A stretch of 19,259 bases of DNA from Kiritimatiellia bacterium (GTDB lineage: Bacteria > Verrucomicrobiota > Kiritimatiellia > RFP12 > UBA1067): contig JAKSOY010000066.1 of NCBI GenBank assembly GCA_024405255.1, positions 1 to 19,259 of the forward strand. Reading direction: 5' to 3'. A program made the position numbers and the translations under genes. Below, one piece after another: positions 1 to 7,010 of the stretch. The notes beneath the pieces were generated by a model. It saw only the letters and a program-made list of their open reading frames with translations, was not told the DNA's origin and did no database searches. The first letter of the stretch is position 1, and each line of letters starts with the position of its first letter.

Positions 1-62
1 ATGTCTCGCGGCTGGACGAAGATTACGAGATTCGTTATGAGCCGTTCGTGTTTGAGTTGTGA
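1..62 (+). CDS. 3' end of an unidentified gene (partial)
   Basis: The third forward frame runs from the window edge to a TGA at 60-62 and ends in the charged, protein-like tail SRLDEDYEIRYEPFVFEL. The other two forward frames give less natural peptides. Only about 19 codons are present, so the family cannot be named. The gap to the mcrB start is 23 bp and contains the mcrB ribosome binding site AAGGAG at 73-78, so this gene is probably in the same operon as mcrBC. A modification or nuclease partner would fit that position, but this is only a guess from context. Confidence 0.5.
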   Translation, partial: VSRLDEDYEIRYEPFVFEL

Positions 63-85
63 ATAAAAATCCAAGGAGATAAAAC

Positions 86-2212
86 ATGAACAAAGAGTTT
101 GATTGGACAGAATTCTATCCCGAGTTTGCAAATGTGTTACGTGGGTTTTCGCAAGAAAGGGAATCGTTGATCTCTCGGCTGAAAAGATGCTATGAGAGAA
201 TAGGATCTCGCTTCCCGAAAATGGATTACGATGGAAAGGTCAGAGACGTTGATCCGTTTACAGTCTTCGGTCTTTTCAATAAGGGAATTTCAACCGACAA
301 TCGAATCAAGTTGTTGACAGCAATTAAATCTGAATTTGAAATCAAAGCCAAGGTTCCGGAGTTGTTCAATGGAATACCGATTTTGAATAACATGATGGCT
401 TGTTTCTTTGCCTACTCTAATGACCCGAGGATGGGCAAAGGCGACATTGATAACCTGTGGAGAATGTTTGAGATAGCCATTGAGGTTGCCGACGGGAACT
501 CGAAACTCCGGGGCGAGTTTGTGGATCTTTGGAATAAGGTTATAAGTCAGTGTGGAGTTCGCTGGAATCTGACGATGGGCCTTTACTGGATACGTCCTGA
601 GTTCTTCGTGAATTTGGATAGTGTAAACCGCGACTATATCCGTACGAACGTTCAATTGGCGGGTAAGATCAATGCGGTTGCTCCAAGGGTTCTTTCAGGG
701 AAGATGCCGACGGGAGGACAATACCTTGCAATTTGTGAAACCATTCAAGATGCGATTGCAGACAATCAGGTTGAAAGCGGCAGTCTGCCTGAATTTTCGC
801 ATAATGCATGGAAGGTGGGGCAGCAGAAAGATGAAACACCAATTGTAGAAGGGGTTGGTCGGCGATTCTGGCTTTGCGCACCTGGGTCGGGTGGGTGTGC
901 GTGGGAAGATTGCAGGGAAAATGGTTACATCTGCCTTGGGTGGGATGATCTTGGCGATCTTTCTAAGTACAAAAATCGCGATGCGATACATGCAAAGCTG
1001 GCTGAAATGCGGGATGAAGATGCGCGGAGGCCGAAAAACGCTTCACTTGCTTGTTGGCAGTTTGCAAATGAGATACACTTAAACGATGTGATTGTGGCGA
1101 AGGCGGGTTTGCACAAGATACTTGGCATTGGAATTGTGATCGGAAAATACGCACGCGACGAATCAAGAGACGCATATAAAAACATCGTCCCCTGCAAATG
1201 GTTGTTTACCGAAGAAAAAACCTACAGCGATCAGCTGCCCATGAAAACGCTCACGGACATCTCTGGGTATCCGGATGTGTTGCACACAATCTTGACCGAT
1301 TATGGATGTGACCCAAATACGCTTGAGCAGATTGAGGAAGCCAAGGCAGTTGCGAATAGCGTTGATGACGCAGGGGAGGAGTATTCAAAAGGGGACTTTC
1401 TTTCGGAAGTGTTTATGTCCGAAGTTGAATACGAGCGGATTGTGAAGCTCCTGAAGGTGAAAAAGAATATCCTCTTTCAGGGTGCACCGGGTGTCGGCAA
1501 GACGTTTGTGGCGAAACGATTCGCAGCAAGTTTGGTCGGTTTTAAGAACTCTCCAAAAGTTAAATTTGTGCAATTCCACCAGAGTTATAGCTACGAGGAT
1601 TTCATTGGAGGATATAAGCCTAACGGCGATGGTTTCGCATATCGAAGCGGTGTCTTCTATGATTTCTGCCAGCAGGCCAAGACAGATGGTCAGAGTCGGT
1701 ATTATTTCATCATCGACGAAATAAATCGCGGCAATTTATCGAAGATATTCGGCGAATTACTGATGCTGATTGAGGTCGATAAACGCAATGAAGATGTGCG
1801 CTTGGCCTACCTTGATGAACCGTTCTTTGTCCCTGACAACGTGTACATTATCGGGATGATGAATACTGCCGATCGTTCGCTGGCAATGATTGACTATGCG
1901 TTGCGGCGCAGGTTTGCATTTGTACCTATGAAGCCGCAGTTCGATAACGAAAAGTTCAAGGCCAAGATTGCGGAAAGCTCCGATCCGAAGATGGCTGCGC
2001 TCGTGTCCTGTGTGATACAGCTTAATGCGGAGATTCGGAATGACGCTGGGCTGGGGGAGGGCTTTGAAATTGGGCATAGTTATTTCTGCGGCAAACTGTC
2101 AGCGGCTGATATAGTCGAGTTTGAGCTGAAGCCGCTGCTAAAGGAATACTGGTATGATGACCAGGGTAAGGTTGACGAGTGGAGTCGAAAGCTTGATAGC
2201 GTGATGAAATGA
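86..2212 (+). CDS. mcrB: McrB-like AAA+ motor subunit with EVE-like domain (type IV restriction)
   Basis: This 708-residue protein is the NTP-driven motor and DNA-recognition subunit of an McrBC-type modification-dependent restriction system. Residues 1-250 form an N-terminal region (TMGLYWIRPEFF near 170-181) that I recognise from other McrB-like AAA proteins but cannot name as a domain. From about residue 259 (RRFWLCAPG, then GYICLGWDDLGDLSKY) to about 410 there is an EVE/PUA-like module, the fold used to read modified bases. The McrB-type AAA+ domain follows: Walker A GAPGVGKT at 466-473, Walker B FIIDEINRG from 541, and the family signature MNTADRS at 592-598 followed by ALRRRFAF with arginine-finger candidates. 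The ATG at 86 is preceded by AAGGAG at 73-78. The stop overlaps the mcrC start. Base composition is AT-richer than the genes from 3796 onward, which suggests acquisition by transfer. E. coli McrB uses GTP; nucleotide preference here is unknown. Confidence 0.92.
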   Translation: MNKEFDWTEFYPEFANVLRGFSQERESLISRLKRCYERIGSRFPKMDYDGKVRDVDPFTVFGLFNKGISTDNRIKLLTAIKSEFEIKAKVPELFNGIPILNNMMACFFAYSNDPRMGKGDIDNLWRMFEIAIEVADGNSKLRGEFVDLWNKVISQCGVRWNLTMGLYWIRPEFFVNLDSVNRDYIRTNVQLAGKINAVAPRVLSGKMPTGGQYLAICETIQDAIADNQVESGSLPEFSHNAWKVGQQKDETPIVEGVGRRFWLCAPGSGGCAWEDCRENGYICLGWDDLGDLSKYKNRDAIHAKLAEMRDEDARRPKNASLACWQFANEIHLNDVIVAKAGLHKILGIGIVIGKYARDESRDAYKNIVPCKWLFTEEKTYSDQLPMKTLTDISGYPDVLHTILTDYGCDPNTLEQIEEAKAVANSVDDAGEEYSKGDFLSEVFMSEVEYERIVKLLKVKKNILFQGAPGVGKTFVAKRFAASLVGFKNSPKVKFVQFHQSYSYEDFIGGYKPNGDGFAYRSGVFYDFCQQAKTDGQSRYYFIIDEINRGNLSKIFGELLMLIEVDKRNEDVRLAYLDEPFFVPDNVYIIGMMNTADRSLAMIDYALRRRFAFVPMKPQFDNEKFKAKIAESSDPKMAALVSCVIQLNAEIRNDAGLGEGFEIGHSYFCGKLSAADIVEFELKPLLKEYWYDDQGKVDEWSRKLDSVMK

Positions 2213-3270
2213 AGTCATCTGAGACCATACGGATAGAGAATGTCTATCATATGCTTGCGTACGCCTTTGAGGCGTTGCGCAAGGGGCCGTATGCCAAGAT
2301 TGACCCCGATGAATTTGCCAATGCGGAGGATATGTTTGCCTGGATACTGGGGCTTGGAATGTCTCAGTTGGTAAAGCAGGGTTTGTTTCGGGAGTACGTG
2401 GACGTAGTTGAGGACATGTCGGGTTTGCGCGGAAAGATAGAATTGTGCGGTACGATAAACCATCGAATAGCGCGTAGACCCATGCTGACGGTTGATCATG
2501 ACGAATTTTCGGAAGACAATTTGTTTAATCGGATTCTGAAGGCAACCGTCGGACTACTTGTCCGTTCCAATCGTCTTAAGGTGAGTAAGGATTTGATCAA
2601 GCACGTCCTGCCCTTTTTTGCGGCAGTGAGCGATATTCGGCCGAAGGATATCTGCTGGGATCGTCTGCGTTATCAGCGCAATAATCAACACTACTTGATG
2701 CTGATGAATGTGTGTCGTCTTGTCATTGATCGAATGATGATGTCGACGACGGCGGGCAATGTGCATGTCCTGAGTTTGGATGCCACTGATGCAAAATTGC
2801 ATAAATTGTACGAGTCCTTTGTTAGGGCTTATTTTGATCGACACTTTGGATTGCCAACTAGAACTCGTCATATCCGATGGGACATAGAGGATGGAACCGA
2901 CCAGACATATTTGCCGGAGATGGAGGCGGACATTGTTCTTGAGAGAGGATCTCGTGCGTTAATCATTGATACAAAATTCTATGGTGCGATTTTAGGTGGG
3001 CGCATCGGAGGGAAGGTGTCAAGTGCGAACCTTTATCAGCTTCTTTCGTATGTAAGTAACTATCAGGCGAATCATCGCGGTGCCGCAGTTTCGGGGATGC
3101 TGCTCTATGCCAAGACAACGGTTGACGATTTTAACGGAGCGGAGTGGCGCATCGGGCGTCACGAGATCGAAGTCAGGACGTTGAACCTTGACCAGAAGTT
3201 CTCCGCAATAAAAGCGTCGTTGGATGGAATTGCGCACAAGTATTTCGGGGATATCGAACGAAAGGATTAG
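2209..3270 (+). CDS. mcrC: McrC-like PD-(D/E)XK nuclease subunit
   Basis: This 353-residue protein is the endonuclease partner of the upstream McrB-like motor. Its ATG overlaps the mcrB stop as ATGA (2209-2212), the classic arrangement for a stoichiometric complex. The N-terminal half matches the McrC scaffold (ENVYHMLAYAF near the start, GLRGKIELCGTI, then the DEFSEDNLFNRILKATV helix). The C-terminal nuclease core carries the PD-(D/E)XK residues: D241 in EADIVLERG and D254-T-K256 in ALIIDTKFYG. These catalytic positions look intact, so the enzyme is probably active. It would be expected to cleave DNA between modified recognition sites after McrB-driven translocation. Length is in the normal McrC range. 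It shares the AT-rich composition of mcrB. Confidence 0.92.
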   Translation: MKSSETIRIENVYHMLAYAFEALRKGPYAKIDPDEFANAEDMFAWILGLGMSQLVKQGLFREYVDVVEDMSGLRGKIELCGTINHRIARRPMLTVDHDEFSEDNLFNRILKATVGLLVRSNRLKVSKDLIKHVLPFFAAVSDIRPKDICWDRLRYQRNNQHYLMLMNVCRLVIDRMMMSTTAGNVHVLSLDATDAKLHKLYESFVRAYFDRHFGLPTRTRHIRWDIEDGTDQTYLPEMEADIVLERGSRALIIDTKFYGAILGGRIGGKVSSANLYQLLSYVSNYQANHRGAAVSGMLLYAKTTVDDFNGAEWRIGRHEIEVRTLNLDQKFSAIKASLDGIAHKYFGDIERKD

Positions 3271-3273
3271 TGC

Positions 3274-3660
3274 ATGAAGAAAAGGCTTGGAGAGTTGATC
3301 GCGACGATAAAAGAAAAGTCTGAACCTTGGGGATGTGATAGTGCGCATGATCTTACATATAAGCTTTATCGTAACGCAGGTGGTTATCAGATTCTGATGC
3401 GGCACACATGGCACAGGCGTGTTCCGTTCGATGAGAGGTTGCGAGTCTATTCATCGCCAGCGACCCCAATTCAACGTCAAAGGAGTGAATCCGAAGAGCG
3501 GTTGATTGCATGTGATCCAGGCCGCGCTGAAAACGCATTGAAGAATCTTTCAAAAGCGAAGATTTCAATGATGCCGGAATCGACGAAAGCCCTGTCTGGC
3601 TTTGAAGGGGCGACCATACTGACGGTTTCTTCAGAATGTGCGCAAGTGACATACAAGTGA
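3274..3660 (+). CDS. small unknown protein in the mcrBC operon, possibly nonsense-truncated
   Basis: A 128-codon frame starts at ATG 3274, three bases after the mcrC stop, so it is very probably co-transcribed and translationally coupled with mcrBC. I do not recognise a family. The protein is basic, has no signal peptide or membrane segment, and begins MKKRLGELIATIKEK. The frame closes at TGA 3658-3660, but the same frame then stays open for 37 more codons to TGA 3772-3774. That extension is protein-like: it contains REFPPRGWEPLTEFV and a helical ILAEVEQK segment. The simplest reading is an ancestral protein of about 166 residues cut by a nonsense codon, or a base error in the sequence. A role as an McrBC accessory or specificity factor is speculation from position only. 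Confidence 0.6.
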   Translation: MKKRLGELIATIKEKSEPWGCDSAHDLTYKLYRNAGGYQILMRHTWHRRVPFDERLRVYSSPATPIQRQRSESEERLIACDPGRAENALKNLSKAKISMMPESTKALSGFEGATILTVSSECAQVTYK

Positions 3661-3769
3661 TTGCGGGAGTTCCCTCCTCGGGGCTGGGAACCGCTAACAG
3701 AATTTGTCAAGACAATCCTTGCCGAAGTTGAACAGAAGGTGGGAAGGCAGGAAGCAGTAGATGTCAGAA

Positions 3770-3783
3770 ACTGAAGGTTGAAA
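3770..3783 (+). repeat. degenerate two-unit copy of the heptamer repeat
   Basis: ACTGAAGGTTGAAA here differs by one base from ACTGAAGATTGAAA at 18963-18976, which belongs to the nine-unit heptamer array near the right end. It lies in the gap between the mcrBC operon and the Sel1 gene. The rest of the 3661-3795 gap holds the in-frame extension of the small gene and a short palindrome at 3704-3715. I see no convincing promoter in the gap. Confidence 0.4.
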
Positions 3784-3795
3784 CTGAGGTGAAAC

Positions 3796-5019
3796 ATGAA
3801 AGCAATGATTGATGCCGATGAACCGATGATGACCGAACATTGGACCGAGGCGGAGACGCTATCGGTTCTGAACGGGGCGACGCCAGAAACGCCGGCGAAC
3901 TTTCTGGCCTATTCGGAAAACTTCTTCGCGCACGGATTCCAGAATGTGCGAAAGAACTCCGAGGAGATGCAACGCATACTCAGCAATTTGGAGAATTCGG
4001 CAAAGGTCGGGAACGAACTTGCGGGTGCGATTCTCGGCAAGGCCGTGCTCGCGACGTTCACGCGGCGGCAGGTTGTGGAGGATGCGCTCTCGTTCCTGAC
4101 GCGCGCGGTCGCAAAAGGCATTCGAGGCGCGGCAGTTGAGCTGTGCTATTTCTATTTTGACCGAATCAACAACGACGACTTGGACGAATTTGAAGATGTG
4201 GACGTCGGCGTGGACGACTGTTATCCTGCGACGAAAGAATATCCGCGGATCCATTTTCCGTCTTGTGTCGAAGAATGCGCTGATCGAGTCGTGGCGGGGG
4301 CAGTAGATGCGGCGGAGCAGGGGGATTTTGATGCGATCCTGTATGCGCTGACGATTGTCCTGACGGATTTCGGCGGCGAGGAGAAGTATGTTCGCGCCTT
4401 GGATGAGGCCGTGCTGAAATGCGCTAAGGAACATGTCACGGAGGACATGGCCTCGTTTGCCGCCTTTCGTGCCGTCGAGACGGGGAACTATCCGAATCCC
4501 CTTTGGGCCATCAATGTACTTGAATACGGCGCGGAGCAGGGCGAGGCCTACAGCCTCGGATTCCTCGGACAGATGTATTTGACGGGAAAAATGAAGCAGA
4601 TCAAGGCGGACGCGAACAAGGCGTTTGACTATTTCACGCGGTCAGTCGCCGCTGGAAACGATCTTGCGAAGCCGTCGCTTGCTCAGTGCTATCGCGAGGG
4701 AATCGGTGTCGCGCCCGATGAGAAGAAGGCGGTAATGCTCATTCTGGAGGCTGCGGACGAGAATGTTCCCGAGGCTATGGTCGAGGTCGGACGCAACTTG
4801 GTCGAAGCTGGTCTTGAGAAGGGTGACAATAAGGCGGTCAAGGACGGTTGCGACTATATCCGTCGCGCGGCGGAGGACGAGAATTATCCAGAAGCCTGGA
4901 AGGCGATGCTGGAGTTTCATGAGCGCCGCGTCGGTCCGTTCAAGACCAACAAGTTCGCCCGTGCGGCCCGCGCCGCGCTCAAAGAATTGAAGAGTCAATG
5001 GGGTGAGGAAAGGCCATGA
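3796..5019 (+). CDS. Sel1-like repeat (SLR) protein
   Basis: This 407-residue protein has no signal peptide or membrane segment and is probably cytoplasmic. It contains Sel1-type helical repeats, which serve as protein-protein scaffolds. The clearest run is at about residues 249-365, with SLGFLGQMYLTGKM, then FDYFTRSVAAGNDLAKPSLA, then AQCYREGIGVAPDEKKA and further repeats ending near EAWKAMLEF. A more divergent repeat lies near 74-118 (LSFLTRAVAKGI). An acidic segment (NNDDLDEFEDVDVGVDD) sits near residue 125. The ATG at 3796 has GAGGTG at 3786-3791 upstream. The stop overlaps the next start as ATGA at 5016-5019, so it is coupled to the SWIM gene. I infer that it is the scaffold or adaptor for the SWIM and SNF2 products. 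Its own partner is unknown. Confidence 0.8.
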   Translation: MKAMIDADEPMMTEHWTEAETLSVLNGATPETPANFLAYSENFFAHGFQNVRKNSEEMQRILSNLENSAKVGNELAGAILGKAVLATFTRRQVVEDALSFLTRAVAKGIRGAAVELCYFYFDRINNDDLDEFEDVDVGVDDCYPATKEYPRIHFPSCVEECADRVVAGAVDAAEQGDFDAILYALTIVLTDFGGEEKYVRALDEAVLKCAKEHVTEDMASFAAFRAVETGNYPNPLWAINVLEYGAEQGEAYSLGFLGQMYLTGKMKQIKADANKAFDYFTRSVAAGNDLAKPSLAQCYREGIGVAPDEKKAVMLILEAADENVPEAMVEVGRNLVEAGLEKGDNKAVKDGCDYIRRAAEDENYPEAWKAMLEFHERRVGPFKTNKFARAARAALKELKSQWGEERP

Positions 5020-7007
5020 AGAAGAAAACCGAGTCGTCTGACAACAGGTTGAAGTCGGCATTGCAGGCCTTGACTTGGAAGAAGATGAAGGAGTGGGCTG
5101 ATCCGGGTTCGGTCGAACGCGGACGGGGATATCTGGACAACGTTGAGGAGCCGAGGCAATACCCCGACGGCTCGGTCATTGCCAAGGTGCACGGCTCGGA
5201 AGACTACTATACGCGCTTGCATGTCGATGATGACGGAAAACTGCAAGGGGACTGCACGTGTCCGGTTGGATATCGTTGCAAGCATGCCGTGGCACTGGCC
5301 CTTGTCGCCATCAAGAAGCTCAAGGCGGACGAAGAAATGCGGCGTGGGGCGACCGATGACCCGCTGTGGAAGTGCGCCATGTCCGAACTGGCGGCGTGGG
5401 AACCGGTGGAAGAGGACGATGATGACGACGATGACTTTGGTGAAGAGGATTTTGACGATTTCGAGGGGGATGACGAGTCTGGAAAGGAAGAGAATGACAT
5501 TGAAAACCCTGATGATGAGGTGTTGGCTTTCCTTGCTGGATTGGATGAGCGGCGACTGCGAGAAACTGTCGCGGAATTGGTAAAGGAAGTCAGTGAGGTT
5601 CGGCCTTATCTCCAGCACAAATTGGACGTAGCCCGAGCATCGATTGCGCAAATTGCCGAAATGGCTCGGGAGGCGATCAATGACGCCTCAGCGGATTGGT
5701 ATGACAAGTATGACAAGCATGGTCATAACGTCGTTCCGGACTATTCGTTAGTGAAGGAGTATTTCGGTATTTTGAGTGCGTCCGGGCATTGGCAGGATCT
5801 GATGAAACTCGGGGAGATTCTCAAGCGGCGAAGCTTTCGGCAGATTGCAGAGTCCCTTCATGAGTATGGCGAAATCCGGGATCAGGTCTGCGTGTGCATG
5901 GACATCGTGGTCGAGGCCGTCATGAGGGCCGGTACGCAGGATCCGCTGGATAAGCTCGTCTGGTACGAGCAACTGCGGTCGAAAGACGACTATTCTGTCC
6001 TTGAAGGCATGGAGAAGAACTTCGCCACGAGCTTGGAGACGGATCGTGCCGGATGGTCCAAGGTCGCAAGTTATGCGCTTGACAGATATGCGAAGGGCGG
6101 CGAGGGATGGGAACTCTATCTGATCCGCGACGTTTGCCTTGCATTGGAGCGGGCCGGACGTGTTGACGAGGCGGTGTCGCGGCTGCGGGACAACTTGCGG
6201 GATGACAAGAACTGGATTCCGCTGGTTGAAATCCTTGAACGTAACGGTCGGCGCGACGAGGCGCTTAAGCTTTGTCGTACGGGGATTTCCTCCCGCCGTG
6301 ACGAAGCCGGTTCAGCTGTTTACAAGCTGCGCGAAAAGATTCGTTTGATGACATGTGACGGCGATGACGGGAAGTTGTCGGTGGCCTATGACCTTGATGA
6401 GTTCTTGGATTCCTACTGGTTTGATGCCGCCGAATATCGCGCTCTGCGCGAAAAGTGCGAGCGGTTCAATGTATGGGAACACGTCCACGAGTTCATCTTG
6501 CGACATCTTTCCACTGGATGCAATCTGGCCACAGAGGAAGGATGGCCCCTGCCGAAGACCGGAACATCGACCGCGAACGACAGGATTGAGGGATATCCCA
6601 AGCTTACGCTGCTCATTCAGATTGCGTTGGAAGACGGGCGGCCCAAGGACGCATTGGCTTGGTACGGCCAGTCGGTGTCGGGGCACGGCGGTATTTGCGA
6701 ATACGAACTCGACAAGCTGGGCTGGGAGGTTGCCGATGCGGTTGTCAACTGCAAGCCTGCGGAAGCGGTCGAGATATGGTTGGGCTATGTCCACCGCAAC
6801 GAGCGGGAGGCCGGGAATTCGCACTACAACCAGATCGGCCGCGCCATGCAGAAGCTGCTGCCAGTCATGCGTTCGCTCGGAAGACTGGACGAATGGCGAG
6901 CCGAGATGTCCCGACTCAAAGAATCCTACGGCCGTCGCCCGAACCTGATGAGCATCCTGAAGGACGTCGAGTCCGGTTCGAGGAGCATTGATCTTTTGGA
7001 GGATTGA
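5016..7007 (+). CDS. SWIM zinc-finger protein with acidic linker and helical repeats
   Basis: The 663-residue product carries a SWIM zinc finger near its N-terminus: C80-x-C82-x5-C88-x-H90 in DCTCPVGYRCKH. SWIM fingers bind DNA or protein and are commonly paired with SNF2 ATPases in bacteria, as in the Bacillus YwqB/YwqA pair. Residues about 131-158 are an extremely acidic linker with a run of seven Asp. The rest is largely helical with TPR-like segments, for example LALERAGRVDEAVSRLRD and ILERNGRRDEALKLCRTG. The start overlaps the Sel1 gene by 4 bp, and only 3 bp separate its stop from the SNF2 start, with GGAGG at 6998-7002 serving that gene. It probably works as the DNA- or partner-binding subunit of the SNF2 ATPase. 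The cellular target is unknown. Confidence 0.85.
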   Translation: MKKKTESSDNRLKSALQALTWKKMKEWADPGSVERGRGYLDNVEEPRQYPDGSVIAKVHGSEDYYTRLHVDDDGKLQGDCTCPVGYRCKHAVALALVAIKKLKADEEMRRGATDDPLWKCAMSELAAWEPVEEDDDDDDDFGEEDFDDFEGDDESGKEENDIENPDDEVLAFLAGLDERRLRETVAELVKEVSEVRPYLQHKLDVARASIAQIAEMAREAINDASADWYDKYDKHGHNVVPDYSLVKEYFGILSASGHWQDLMKLGEILKRRSFRQIAESLHEYGEIRDQVCVCMDIVVEAVMRAGTQDPLDKLVWYEQLRSKDDYSVLEGMEKNFATSLETDRAGWSKVASYALDRYAKGGEGWELYLIRDVCLALERAGRVDEAVSRLRDNLRDDKNWIPLVEILERNGRRDEALKLCRTGISSRRDEAGSAVYKLREKIRLMTCDGDDGKLSVAYDLDEFLDSYWFDAAEYRALREKCERFNVWEHVHEFILRHLSTGCNLATEEGWPLPKTGTSTANDRIEGYPKLTLLIQIALEDGRPKDALAWYGQSVSGHGGICEYELDKLGWEVADAVVNCKPAEAVEIWLGYVHRNEREAGNSHYNQIGRAMQKLLPVMRSLGRLDEWRAEMSRLKESYGRRPNLMSILKDVESGSRSIDLLED

Positions 7008-7010
7008 CGC

